The translations under genes and the position numbers were made by a program. From Lacticaseibacillus sharpeae JCM 1186 = DSM 20505 (GTDB lineage: Bacteria > Bacillota > Bacilli > Lactobacillales > Lactobacillaceae): DNA of 64,000 nucleotides. The DNA lies in contig NZ_AYYO01000010.1 of assembly GCF_001436225.1 (NCBI RefSeq), forward strand, positions 62,001-126,000. Direction: 5' to 3'. This document shows positions 35,565 through 43,430 of the stretch, one piece after another. Every line of letters starts with the position of its first letter. Position 1 is the stretch's first letter. The notes below the pieces were generated by a model. The model saw nothing but the letters and a program-made list of their open reading frames with translations, did not search any database and was not told the origin of the DNA.

Positions 35565-36548
35565 ATGAAAACCAAGCAGGAAAACATCTTTTCTTCAAAG
35601 ACGCTCAGCTATTTCCTCCAGCTCGCTGAAACCATGAACTACACGCAGGCGGCGCAGATTCTGGGGATTACGCAACCAGCACTGACGCAGCAGATTAAGA
35701 AGCTCGAACGGACGGTTGGGGCACCACTGTTCTTCTCCGTCGGCAAGAAGCTGCACTTATCCGATGCTGGGGCAACGATGCTCGCCGCAACGCAGGAAAT
35801 CTATGAAGTGCTCAACCAGGCGACCGACGAAATTCAGCGGTCAACTAGTGCTACTTCTGGTGCGATTTCCGTTGGGTTCCTGGCTTCCATCGAGGATTCT
35901 GTCTTCAACGCGTTCATTGCGAAGTACTACAAGATGCACCCAGACATCAACGTGAACTTCCGGATGATGACTCGGCGCGAAATCTGGGAACGCCTCGAAA
36001 ACAACCAAATCGACCTGGCCGTAATGTACCTGCCAGATGACTCCATCAAGAACTGGAAGCCATACGAATCCCGGACCATCTTCAACGAACAGCTGATGTT
36101 CTTGCACCACGATGACGTGCTCGCGGGCCGCGACACGGTTTCCTTCAACGAAACCGTGGACAACCGCCCATGGGTTTCCTACCCGGACGATTACTTCCTG
36201 GCGCACCTGATGCGGGAAATGTACAAGAACCAGCTCGTGACGCTGCCTAAGCCCGTTGCGCAGTTCACTACGCCGTTCCAGATTGCGGAATTCTCCAACC
36301 GGACGAATGTGGACACGGCACTGCCAGCTAGTTTCTACGTGGCCCACAAGAACGAAATCACGGCGGAAGCAGCGAGCTTCGAGCCTGCGATTAACTTCGA
36401 GCTCAGCTTCGTCTTCCGTAAGGGTAAGGACCAGATTCCACGTATTGCCAACTTCCTGGATGAACTGGATGCATACCTGGCTGAAGAAGACTACCTGTCC
36501 CGCATCGTTAAGGACAGTGGCCGGATGCTCGCAGATTCAAACAAGTAA
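35565..36548 (+). CDS. LysR-family transcriptional regulator
   Basis: One-component regulator of 327 residues. The winged helix-turn-helix is at about 9-68 (FLQLAETMNYTQAAQILGITQPALTQ is spread over the first two helices), followed by the linker helix and a type 2 periplasmic-binding-protein effector domain (about 95-300). The effector is unknown. Start ATG 35565 is chosen for AAAGGAG at 35552-35557; the longer open frame upstream has none. It stands alone between terminators, so a target operon is not obvious; ppaC downstream has its own promoter. Codon use is unusually biased for a regulator, which suggests good expression. Confidence 0.9.
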   Translation: MKTKQENIFSSKTLSYFLQLAETMNYTQAAQILGITQPALTQQIKKLERTVGAPLFFSVGKKLHLSDAGATMLAATQEIYEVLNQATDEIQRSTSATSGAISVGFLASIEDSVFNAFIAKYYKMHPDINVNFRMMTRREIWERLENNQIDLAVMYLPDDSIKNWKPYESRTIFNEQLMFLHHDDVLAGRDTVSFNETVDNRPWVSYPDDYFLAHLMREMYKNQLVTLPKPVAQFTTPFQIAEFSNRTNVDTALPASFYVAHKNEITAEAASFEPAINFELSFVFRKGKDQIPRIANFLDELDAYLAEEDYLSRIVKDSGRMLADSNK

Positions 36549-36557
36549 ACTACGCAT

Positions 36558-36584
36558 AAAAATCGGCCCCGGGTCGATTTTTTG
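36558..36584 (+). terminator. Terminator of the LysR-type gene
   Basis: AAAATCG (36559-36565) and CGATTTT (36575-36581) with C/G pairs inside, then T residues. Confidence 0.85.
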
Positions 36585-36654
36585 CGTTCAGGGCCATTAA
36601 GCGGGATAATATTGGGGCAGGAGCAGAAATTTTGTGCGATTTGCCATTTTAAAC

Positions 36655-36683
36655 TTGACCGTGGCCGACGTTGCGCTCACAAT
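36655..36683 (+). promoter_or_regulatory. Candidate ppaC promoter
   Basis: TTGACC (36655-36660), 17 bases, CACAAT (36678-36683). Confidence 0.4.
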
Positions 36684-36713
36684 TAATCTAAATACGTTTA
36701 AGGAGATTTGTTC

Positions 36714-37637
36714 ATGTCTACTTTGATTTTCGGGCACAAGAGCCCAGATACAGATGCAATTACTTCCGCAATTACCTTTGCGCAGTACGAAAAGCTTAGC
36801 GGCAACACCGACGTTGAAGGTGTTGCACTGGGTACGCCAAACGACGAGACCAAGTACGCCCTCGACTTCTTCAAGGTTGAAGCACCACGGGTCATCACGA
36901 AGGCTGCTCCTGAAACAGATACCGTTGAACTGGTTGACCACAACGAAGCCCAGCAGTCCGTTGACGACCGCGCCGAAGTCACCATCGCGAAGGTCATTGA
37001 CCACCACCGGGTTGCCAACTTCGAAACAGCAGCACCACTGTACATGAACATCCAGCCTCTGGGTAGCTGCCAGTCCATCATCTACGGCATGTACCAGGAC
37101 GCAGGTTTTGAAATTACCCCAACAACTGCTGGTTTGATGGCTTCCGGTCTGATCTCTGACACCTTGCTGCTGAAGAGCCCAACAACCACTGCCCGCGACA
37201 AGCAGATCTTCGCTGAACTCCAGCAGATTGCGGGTATCGACCTGTCCGAATACGGTCTGAATATGCTGAAGGCCGGCACCAACCTGGCTGCCCGCACGGA
37301 CAAGGACCTCATTGACGGCGACGCCAAGACGTTCGACATGAACGGCACCAAGGTTCGTGTTGCCCAGATCAACACCGTTGACCTGAACGAAATCTACGCA
37401 CGTCAGGACGCCATCGAGGCTGCAATGCAGGCCGAAGTTGACGCTGACGGCTACGGTTTGTTCCTGACTGTTGCCACCGACATCCTGAACAGCAACTCTG
37501 TCGGGATTGCACTCGGGGCTACGGACAAGGTTGAAGCAGCATTTGGCAAGCAGTTCGACGCGAACAAGCGGATGGACTTGCCAGGCGTTGTTTCCCGGAA
37601 GAAGCAGGTTGTCCCACAATTGACCGCTGCTTTTTAA
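36714..37637 (+). CDS. ppaC: Manganese-dependent inorganic pyrophosphatase
   Basis: Family II pyrophosphatase of the DHH superfamily, which pulls biosynthetic reactions forward by splitting PPi. In 307 residues the metal ligands are visible: His8, Asp12 and Asp14 in FGHKSPDTDA, Asp75 in VDHNE and the DHH triad at 96-98. The C-terminal DHHA2 domain (about 195-305) includes the basic SRKKQ near the end that grips the substrate. ATG 36714 is 8 bases after AAGGAGA; a TTG six bases earlier is too close. Highly biased codon use indicates strong expression. Confidence 0.97.
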   Translation: MSTLIFGHKSPDTDAITSAITFAQYEKLSGNTDVEGVALGTPNDETKYALDFFKVEAPRVITKAAPETDTVELVDHNEAQQSVDDRAEVTIAKVIDHHRVANFETAAPLYMNIQPLGSCQSIIYGMYQDAGFEITPTTAGLMASGLISDTLLLKSPTTTARDKQIFAELQQIAGIDLSEYGLNMLKAGTNLAARTDKDLIDGDAKTFDMNGTKVRVAQINTVDLNEIYARQDAIEAAMQAEVDADGYGLFLTVATDILNSNSVGIALGATDKVEAAFGKQFDANKRMDLPGVVSRKKQVVPQLTAAF

Positions 37638-37651
37638 AACTAAAGCAAATT

Positions 37652-37690
37652 AAAAGACCAGCTCGGCAATATTGCCGGGCTGGTCTTTTT
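37652..37690 (+). terminator. Bidirectional terminator between ppaC and the DUF4811 gene
   Basis: Long stem of AAAGACCAGC and its complement GCTGGTCTTT, continued inward by CGGCAAT/ATTGCCG. T-rich on both strands, so it can serve both convergent genes. Confidence 0.93.
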
Positions 37691-37696
37691 GTGTGC

Positions 37697-38164
37697 CTAC
37701 TTAGTGGTCCAGGTCGGAATGGAGATATCCGCGTAGCTCTTGGTGGTCTTGCCGTCCATGCCGGTGAACATGTACATGAACTTGACGAAACTGTTCTCGG
37801 CCTTTTGCGTGGTGATTTTAGATTCCATCATCGCCACGTTGCCCTTGTGCAGTTTAACAATCAGGTTGCCGCCGTCATTCTTGTAGGTGGTTTTGCGGCC
37901 GCTGGGGTCTTTAACGGTGACACTGAAGGTCTTGCCGCTACCGTTCTTGGTTACCTTAGTTGATTCCGCAAAGGCGGTTTGGGTGGTCTTGGTCGTCTTT
38001 TGGAAGCCGAAGCCATTCAGCATGGTGAGCGTTAGTAAAACGGCACAGACGGCCAGGAGCGCGCCTGTAGTTGCTACCAGGGCCTTGCGCAGCCGGCTGC
38101 GCTTCAAGAAAATCATGCAGGCGAAGAATGCGACGGCGAGAACGCCAAATACGATAAGAATCAT
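37697..38164 (-). CDS. DUF4811 membrane protein
   Basis: Protein of 155 residues with two N-terminal membrane helices (about 2-19 and 29-50) and an extracytoplasmic tail. The tail has a repetitive Thr/Lys-rich part (TTKTTQTAF) and a small beta-rich domain with FSVTVKDPSGRKTTY. It matches the DUF4811 proteins that are regularly found beside DHA2-type MFS exporters in lactobacilli. GGAGG stands at 38172-38176 (complement). It follows the MFS gene by 38 bases in the same direction, so the two are probably made together; a role as accessory subunit is an inference from the pairing. Confidence 0.8.
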   Translation of the reverse strand: MILIVFGVLAVAFFACMIFLKRSRLRKALVATTGALLAVCAVLLTLTMLNGFGFQKTTKTTQTAFAESTKVTKNGSGKTFSVTVKDPSGRKTTYKNDGGNLIVKLHKGNVAMMESKITTQKAENSFVKFMYMFTGMDGKTTKSYADISIPTWTTK

Positions 38165-38202
38165 GTTGTTTCCTCCAGATATGTGTCCAGCAGACGCTGG
38201 GA

Positions 38203-39645
38203 TTATTGTTGATCTATGCGGTCTTGCGGCAAGCGGGTTGCGAGAACGTAACCGATGATGGCGAAGACGGTTGAAACGATGAATGCGGCGCGGTAACCAC
38301 TAACGGTTGCGGCGAGGGTTTGGGCTAACGCGGCCGCGGCAGAAACACCCGCACCAGGCATGTTGGCCTTGGTGACTACGGAGAGCACGGAAACCAGGAT
38401 TGCGGTCCCGATTGACGCCGCGATTTGCCGGACGGTGTTGTTGACGGCCGTCCCGTGACTAATCAGGTTTGCGGGCAAGGCGTTCATCCCGGCAGTCGTC
38501 ACGGGCATGGTCACCATGGTAATCCCGAACATCCGCACGGCGTACAGGACGGTGATGATGACAATTGGCGTGTCTTCACCAACCGCAATCAGCGGGATGG
38601 TGCCCACTAGGAGCAGGAACAAACCGGTATTGGAGAGCCGCTTGGCGCCTAAATGGTCGAAAATCCGCCCGGTGATGGGACTCATGATCCCCATCATGAC
38701 GGCCCCCGGCAGCAGAATCAGCCCCGAGTTAAACGCACTTTCGCCCCGAATGGTTTGAATGTACATTGGCAGCACCATCTCGACCCCAACCATGGACATG
38801 AACGCCACGGCCGTCAAGATGACGGAGAGGGTGTAGATGGGGGAGGTGAAGACGCGCAATTCGAGCAGGGGAGTCTCCATATGCAGCTGGCGGTAGACGA
38901 ACAGGATTACGAAGATGACCCCGAGTGCGAGGGCCCCCAGAACAACGGGGCTACCCCAGCCCTGATCGCCGACCGTGGAGAAGCCGTACAGCACGCTCCC
39001 GAATCCAATCGTGGACATCACGACGGAGACTGAATCAATCTTCGGGTCGGTGGTGGTGAGCACCTTGCGCATCGTGAAGCTGGCAGCAACGATGACCAGG
39101 ATGGCGATGGGAATGATGATGGAAAAAAGCGACCGCCAGCTGTGGTGTAGCAGCACCCAGCCCGAAAGTGTTGGGCCGATGGCTGGAGCCAACCCGATAA
39201 CAATCCCGGCCAGACCCATCGCGCTCCCACGCTTTTCAGGTGGGAAGATGGAGTACATTACGTTTTGGAACGTTGGGGCGGACATACCGACCCCTGCGGC
39301 CTGAATCAGCCGGCCAGCAAGCAACATGGGAAAACTGACGGCGAACCGACAGATAATCGTCCCGAACAGAAACAGGCTGATGGCACTAATATATAGGTAT
39401 TTGACGTTAAATTTCGCCAGTAACCATGCGGAAACGGGAATCATGATCCCCATGACCAGCATGAATCCGGTTGTCAGCCACTGAACCGCGCTGGCACCAA
39501 TGTGGAAGGTCGCCATCAGGGTTGGGAAAGCAGTGGTCAGGATGGTTTGGGTCAAAAACGTTGTGAACGTCCCAGTCAGCAACGTTAGTACCATCAGTAT
39601 CCGGTTATATGGGCGTCCATTAACGTCCACTGGTGCATTATGCAA
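38203..39645 (-). CDS. DHA2-family multidrug MFS transporter
   Basis: Proton-driven drug exporter of 480 residues with about 14 membrane helices, of the EmrB/QacA/LmrB branch. The family motif is seen as RLIQAAGVGMSAPTFQNV near residue 112-129, the motif WLTTGFMLVMG near residue 56-66 and the antiporter motif GLAPAIGPTLSGW near residue 150-162. TTG 39645 is the only usable start because a stop lies six codons upstream; AGGAAG precedes it. An imperfect palindrome with AACA/TGTT arms (39702-39717) lies just upstream. No regulator gene is adjacent. Substrate unknown. Confidence 0.9.
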   Translation of the reverse strand: MHNAPVDVNGRPYNRILMVLTLLTGTFTTFLTQTILTTAFPTLMATFHIGASAVQWLTTGFMLVMGIMIPVSAWLLAKFNVKYLYISAISLFLFGTIICRFAVSFPMLLAGRLIQAAGVGMSAPTFQNVMYSIFPPEKRGSAMGLAGIVIGLAPAIGPTLSGWVLLHHSWRSLFSIIIPIAILVIVAASFTMRKVLTTTDPKIDSVSVVMSTIGFGSVLYGFSTVGDQGWGSPVVLGALALGVIFVILFVYRQLHMETPLLELRVFTSPIYTLSVILTAVAFMSMVGVEMVLPMYIQTIRGESAFNSGLILLPGAVMMGIMSPITGRIFDHLGAKRLSNTGLFLLLVGTIPLIAVGEDTPIVIITVLYAVRMFGITMVTMPVTTAGMNALPANLISHGTAVNNTVRQIAASIGTAILVSVLSVVTKANMPGAGVSAAAALAQTLAATVSGYRAAFIVSTVFAIIGYVLATRLPQDRIDQQ

Positions 39646-40279
39646 GCAAAATCTCTTCCTTCATATGAAATTTTTGGTGGGTGGGTGCTAAAACAAGCAC
39701 TGCAAACATTTGTTCGCAAAAAAAGAAAACGCCCAGATATGTACAATCCGTGGTCTTACGTGGATAGAAAAAGTACAATAGATTAACTTTATCATGAAAT
39801 TATGAATATTGTGTGAGCATCGGTTGACTGCGGCGAAAATCCATGGGTGCCAGTCATTGTGGCGGCAGTTGCTGCGACGTGCGAAAATTGAATGTCGCTG
39901 ACGACGATTCTAAGGCCAAGTTGCGGGTTTGAGGCGGTCAACTGACTAACTACGGCATACAGGAACGCAATCAATGCCAGCACCAATTTACCGCTGGCCA
40001 ATTTACTGGCGCGCACATAAACGTGGCGTGCACAGTTCAGTTAGTGGCAGCGGATTGGCCATAATCCAGCGGGGACCATGCGCCAAAGTGCCGACAAATG
40101 TCGGCGGGCCGGGATTTATGCGGCTTAAATGATTAATTAGTGTGTGCACTAATTATATCTGACGCGTCTTCTGCGTATAATATATATTATGTAAACTAGA
40201 AAAAGTAAATAAACCGCACCGTGCTTTCAGGTCCCCCATTAGCACTAAATTACAGTTTAAACACTCAGTTTTCAAACAC
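39646..40279. other. Gene-poor region of about 630 bases
   Basis: No supported gene. A 74-codon frame at 39792-40016 (minus) has one hydrophobic stretch but no ribosome site and no family resemblance. Other features are GTACAAT direct repeats (39741 and 39773), a CCGACA/TGTCGG palindrome (40091-40104) and a promoter-operator cluster at 40134-40181. Lower GC than the flanks. It may be the decayed remains of an accessory gene. Confidence 0.6.
40134..40181. promoter_or_regulatory. Palindromic operator with overlapping divergent promoters
   Basis: TAATTAGTG (40134-40142), TGTG, CACTAATTA (40147-40155): a perfect 9-base dyad. To its right lies a plus-strand promoter TTATAT (40153-40158), 17 bases, TATAAT (40176-40181), and a minus-strand one TTATAC (40175-40180), 17 bases, TATAAT (40152-40157). 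No gene begins close by on the plus strand. Confidence 0.5.
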
Positions 40280-40819
40280 TCAGTTTACGGGCGTTTTTTC
40301 GAGCAGCCACTCATTACCGTCTTCAATGCCCGTTGCCAGGTGTTCTAGATTGGGAATGCGCCGTCGCAGCGAAAACCCGGTCCGCTTTGCAAGGGCGTTG
40401 CTGCCGCGGTTGGTAGCGGCGGCGTGGATCATCAATTGGCTGTAGCATGAGTTTGTAAATGCAGCCACGATTAGTGCGTGAACAGCCTGAGTCATGTATC
40501 CATGACCCTGAGCGTCTTCAGCAAGCCAGTAGCCAATTTCCCCAGCGTTTGCTGTATCCGTGTGCCGTAAATCGATGCTCCAAATGATGTGGCCACCAGC
40601 ACAAATGACGTAGCGTGCCTGACGGTTAGAAATTGGTTGGGCACGTTTCAGAGCGTCCAGTTCATTTGCTAACGAGCGTACTTGTGGTAACTAAGTTAGA
40701 TAATGGCTCAGGTACGTACGATTGCGATTAATGACCGCGAACAATTCTGGTGCATCACTTGCTGTAGGCACGCGCAGAATAATGTTGGTGCTGATGGTGA
40801 TTTCACTGGGCATTTGCAT
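40280..40819 (-). pseudogene. GNAT acetyltransferase (RimL-like) broken by one nonsense codon
   Basis: Read on the minus strand from ATG 40819, with AGGAG at 40829-40833, a single frame of 180 codons encodes a RimJ/RimL-type N-acetyltransferase. Codon 43 is TAG (40691-40693). It falls in YLSHYLT-stop-LPQV, where family members have W-L-P, so the change is most simply TGG to TAG. After the stop the same frame continues without further damage: GEIGYWLAEDAQGHGYMTQA holds the acetyl-CoA motif (Q-G-x-G-Y), and the end ENxxLAKRTGF-like block is present as NALAKRTGF. The second part (40280-40495) could be started at an internal ATG but lacks half the fold. Substrate unknown. Confidence 0.85.
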
Positions 40820-40997
40820 AGTTGTTGGCTCCTAGGATGAATGAAAGATAACGTGACCGTACGCCGAAATCAGCCAAATTTAACGCAAAAGTGTGATTTG
40901 AACGGCAAACTGCGGTATTTTTTTACGCAACCACCTTGAACGGGCTAATCTTACTTGAAAGGCGTTATATTTGAAAGTTCTATACATATCGAAGCAC

Positions 40998-41291
40998 CTA
41001 TAAGGACGTTAAAAATCCCGGCAACACTCCATTAAACACGACAATATTCAGCGTGATCTCTTTAGCCTGACCGTGGCGTGTGATTGTGATTAAACCGGCC
41101 TCACGCATGATTTTGAAGTGGTAAGAAACGGTAGATTTACCTATTTCAAGAGCGTCAGCCAGTTTACTGTAGTCCATTTGGTTGTGGTTGTCGCGCAACA
41201 GACGCACTATCCGGAGTCGGTTCTCGTCAGCTAGGGCTTTAAAGATTTTGACCCGTAATTCGTCGTTGCTAATTGATTGTTTTATATTCAT
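40998..41291 (-). CDS. ArsR-family winged-helix repressor
   Basis: Small DNA-binding protein of 97 residues: a winged helix-turn-helix with IFKALADENRLRIVRLL near residue 16-32, the recognition helix in IGKSTVSYHFKIMREAGLI near residue 50-68, and the wing TRHGQAKE. No CxC or other metal-binding cysteines, so a metal sensor of the ArsR type is unlikely; it could sense another signal or simply be constitutive. It has no Shine-Dalgarno sequence, and the predicted transcription start is the A of its ATG. Downstream in the same direction is the broken acetyltransferase, perhaps a former target. Confidence 0.88.
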   Translation of the reverse strand: MNIKQSISNDELRVKIFKALADENRLRIVRLLRDNHNQMDYSKLADALEIGKSTVSYHFKIMREAGLITITRHGQAKEITLNIVVFNGVLPGFLTSL

Positions 41292-41297
41292 AGAACT

Positions 41298-41326
41298 ATT
41301 GTAGCATTTGCCGTCAAAGCCGTCAC
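41298..41326 (-). promoter_or_regulatory. ArsR-type gene promoter, apparently leaderless
   Basis: On the minus strand GTGACG (41321-41326), 17 bases, TACAAT (41298-41303) with an extended TGC (41304-41306). Six bases separate the -10 from the ATG, so the start falls on the ATG. Confidence 0.55.
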
Positions 41327-41420
41327 TACGGGGTTGACGATTCTGCTGAACTTTTTGGCGTCAGTCATCGTTATGGTGCTGAACGGCGGCTCAATTACCC
41401 TCACGACTGGTTTTAAATAA
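41304..41420 (+). pseudogene. Possible C-terminal remnant of a membrane protein
   Basis: On the plus strand a frame without a ribosome site encodes about 38 residues with one strongly hydrophobic helix (LTILLNFLASVIVMVL) followed by a polar tail and TAA at 41418-41420. It has the look of the end of a transporter cut off by the ArsR gene. It could be chance. Confidence 0.25.
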
Positions 41421-41452
41421 CGAAATCAGACGCTTTTTTAAAAACCGGCACA

Positions 41453-41477
41453 CAAAAAAAGAGGGTCTCCCCTCTCT
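41453..41477 (-). terminator. Terminator of the Nudix gene
   Basis: AGAGGG (41460-41465), loop TCTC, CCCTCT (41470-41475); minus strand then reads TTTTTTT. Confidence 0.88.
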
Positions 41478-41497
41478 TCGCCTGATACAGCATCTAC

Positions 41498-42052
41498 TTA
41501 TTTTGCGCTGTGTAACCAGTACATCACCGTGGCAATCGTTTGGGCTGATGTAATTTGTCCCTGGTTAATTGCGGTGATGATATCAGCAACGTCGACCAGA
41601 CTGGTGGTCACGAATTCATCTGCATCAAAGTGTTTGCTGGTTCGCTTCGCTGAATCGATTGTCGCAACGAAACAGTGCTGCAATTCGTTGGTCATGCCTT
41701 CACTGGCGGTGATTGTCAGCAGCGGCTTGAGCGACTGCACCTCATAGCCCGTTTCTTCTGCCAGCTCGCGACGTGCAGCAGTTTCGGGGTCCTCACCGGG
41801 GTTTATCAGTCCAGCAGGTAGCGCAATGGCCTCACGGTTAACACCAACCCGGTATTCACGACCGATAAGTGCCTGCTTGTGGTCGGCTGTTAGCGCAAGA
41901 ATTACAACTGCTGCTGCGTGGTCGATGAGGTCACGATTGACTGTTAAGCCGTCGGGAGTCGCAATCTTTTGTTTCTGGACGGAAAAAATTGGGCCCTCAT
42001 ACGCGGTGCTGCTGCTTAGAACTTTACCTGGAGTCGGTTCGAAATTAATCAT
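41498..42052 (-). CDS. Nudix hydrolase, ADP-ribose pyrophosphatase type
   Basis: Splits ADP-ribose or a similar nucleoside diphosphate derivative. The 184 residues have the Nudix box at 81-103 (GLINPGE then RELAEETGY), and the preceding EAIALPAG and following SEGMTNELQHCFVA are typical of NudF-like ADP-ribose pyrophosphatases. Strand placement alone, with AGAGGAA before ATG 42052 and a terminator after, so monocistronic. It lies in the accessory, lower-GC stretch but is itself a common lactobacillar gene. Confidence 0.9.
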   Translation of the reverse strand: MINFEPTPGKVLSSSTAYEGPIFSVQKQKIATPDGLTVNRDLIDHAAAVVILALTADHKQALIGREYRVGVNREAIALPAGLINPGEDPETAARRELAEETGYEVQSLKPLLTITASEGMTNELQHCFVATIDSAKRTSKHFDADEFVTTSLVDVADIITAINQGQITSAQTIATVMYWLHSAK

Positions 42053-42201
42053 GCTCAGTTCCTCTCAATCTTGTATCGTTACTTTGTGAAATGTTGTTCA
42101 ATATTCATGGTGTTCTTTGTGATTTACGTTCATGACGATTTTAACGCACTTTACAGCGTAAGTCGCCGGTAAGTGGTGGTTTAATTGGCGTGAATGGCCA
42201 C

Positions 42202-42232
42202 AAAAAAAGGGATAGGACGGATGCCCTACCCC
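42202..42232 (-). terminator. Terminator of the second degV gene
   Basis: GGGATAGG (42209-42216) pairs with CCTACCCC (42225-42232), one G-U pair; the minus strand ends in TTTTTTT. Confidence 0.85.
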
Positions 42233-42251
42233 ACTAACAATGAATCTATAT

Positions 42252-43121
42252 TTATGCCTTCGTAAAATCCTTCATCCAGGCGAGCGCAATTGCTTTCTCC
42301 CCTAGGTGGGTACCAATAACGGGACCGAAAAATGACGTTTCGAATTCAATATCAGGGTGCTGCTGTTCGAGCTCTGCCTTCCACGCCGCTGCGGCCTCTG
42401 GGTCGTTGGCGTGAATGATGAGACCACGCACTGGGTAGTCAACCTTGGTGAGTGCCTCGTTGAAGAGTGTCTCGACGCGGGCGTAAGCTTTTTTGAGCGA
42501 GCGAATCTTCTCGATGGCAACAATCTTGTTGCTGACCGGATCGAACGTCAAGAGTGGCTTAATCCGCAACATGCCGGCCACAAAACCAGCCGCGTTGGAG
42601 AGGCGACCACCGCGCACCAGGTTCTGGATGTCGTTGACGATGAAGTACTCGTCAATGGTGCTGCGCAAATCATCCAACCGCGCGATGATTTCCGCCACGG
42701 AGTTGCCGGCTTTGGCCATCTTGGCGGCTTCGAGCGCGAGCCAACCCATCAGCTTCACGGTAATCTGCGAATCGTAAACCGTGACGTGGACGCCTTCCAG
42801 TTCGGAGACGGTTGAACGCAGGGTTTGCTGGAATCCAGAAATCGTGCTGGCCAGGTGGATACTGATGACCTCGTCGTAGCCCTCGTTCTTGAGATTCTCG
42901 TACAACTTGAGCATCTCACCCAGTGGGGGCTGACTGGTGCTAGGGAAAGTTTTGGCCGTTTTTAGTTTGCCGTAGAATTCAGCGGGCGTAATGTCGACCC
43001 CTTCATCGTAGACGGTTCCGTCGAGGATGACCGGGATTGGGACAACGGTGATGTTGGCCGCTGCCGCTTGTTCTTTGGTTAAGTACGCTGTACTGTCAGT
43101 AACAATCGCAATCTTCGTCAC
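42252..43121 (-). CDS. DegV-family fatty-acid-binding protein (second copy)
   Basis: Paralogue of the product of 11196-12038, of 289 residues. It shows KIAIVTDSTAYL, the TSQPPLG motif near residue 64, STISGFQQT near residue 95 and GGRLSN near residue 170, the pocket residues of FakB proteins. Different FakB proteins prefer different fatty acids, so the two copies may divide saturated and unsaturated substrates. GTG 43121 is chosen because AAGGAG (43130-43135, complement) lies 8 bases upstream; a 32-residue longer frame is not supported. A TATAAT-type -10 is at 43146-43151. Confidence 0.9.
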   Translation of the reverse strand: MTKIAIVTDSTAYLTKEQAAAANITVVPIPVILDGTVYDEGVDITPAEFYGKLKTAKTFPSTSQPPLGEMLKLYENLKNEGYDEVISIHLASTISGFQQTLRSTVSELEGVHVTVYDSQITVKLMGWLALEAAKMAKAGNSVAEIIARLDDLRSTIDEYFIVNDIQNLVRGGRLSNAAGFVAGMLRIKPLLTFDPVSNKIVAIEKIRSLKKAYARVETLFNEALTKVDYPVRGLIIHANDPEAAAAWKAELEQQHPDIEFETSFFGPVIGTHLGEKAIALAWMKDFTKA

Positions 43122-43430
43122 TTTCTCAGCTCCTTCACAATAATCATTATAGAATATACCACATTTACTAGGCCGCTGGCGAACCACGAATGTGCCAAAG
43201 TGTTGCTGTATTCGCATTCATTGGCAATCTTATGCGAATTGCTAAATTTTCGGCTGCGGGCGGACATCTACCTGCGATTGCACTAACCAGCGGTCCGCTT
43301 TGCTTTGCGTCGTAATCGGCAAAACGGTACAATTATTTAGTATCGAATCACGTTGAACTAATAAGTAAGTCCGCGCAAAAGACTGTTTGTCGCGGCAACA
43401 TCCAAGCAACCATGAATAAGGAGAGATATT
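43122..43430. other. Divergent intergenic region between degV and rqcH
   Basis: About 310 bases with no gene. It contains the minus-strand -10 TATAAT (43146-43151), an inverted repeat ATTCGCAT (43210-43217) / ATGCGAAT (43232-43239) without T tract, and the rqcH promoter at 43305-43333. Confidence 0.6.
43305..43333 (+). promoter_or_regulatory. rqcH promoter
   Basis: TTGCGT (43305-43310), 17 bases, TACAAT (43328-43333); a leader of about 90 bases follows. Confidence 0.6.

Noticed and set aside
39792-40016. 74-codon minus-strand frame as a gene
   Set aside because: No ribosome site, no recognisable family, odd composition after one hydrophobic stretch.
40091-40104. CCGACA/TGTCGG palindrome as a terminator
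   Set aside because: No T tract on either strand.
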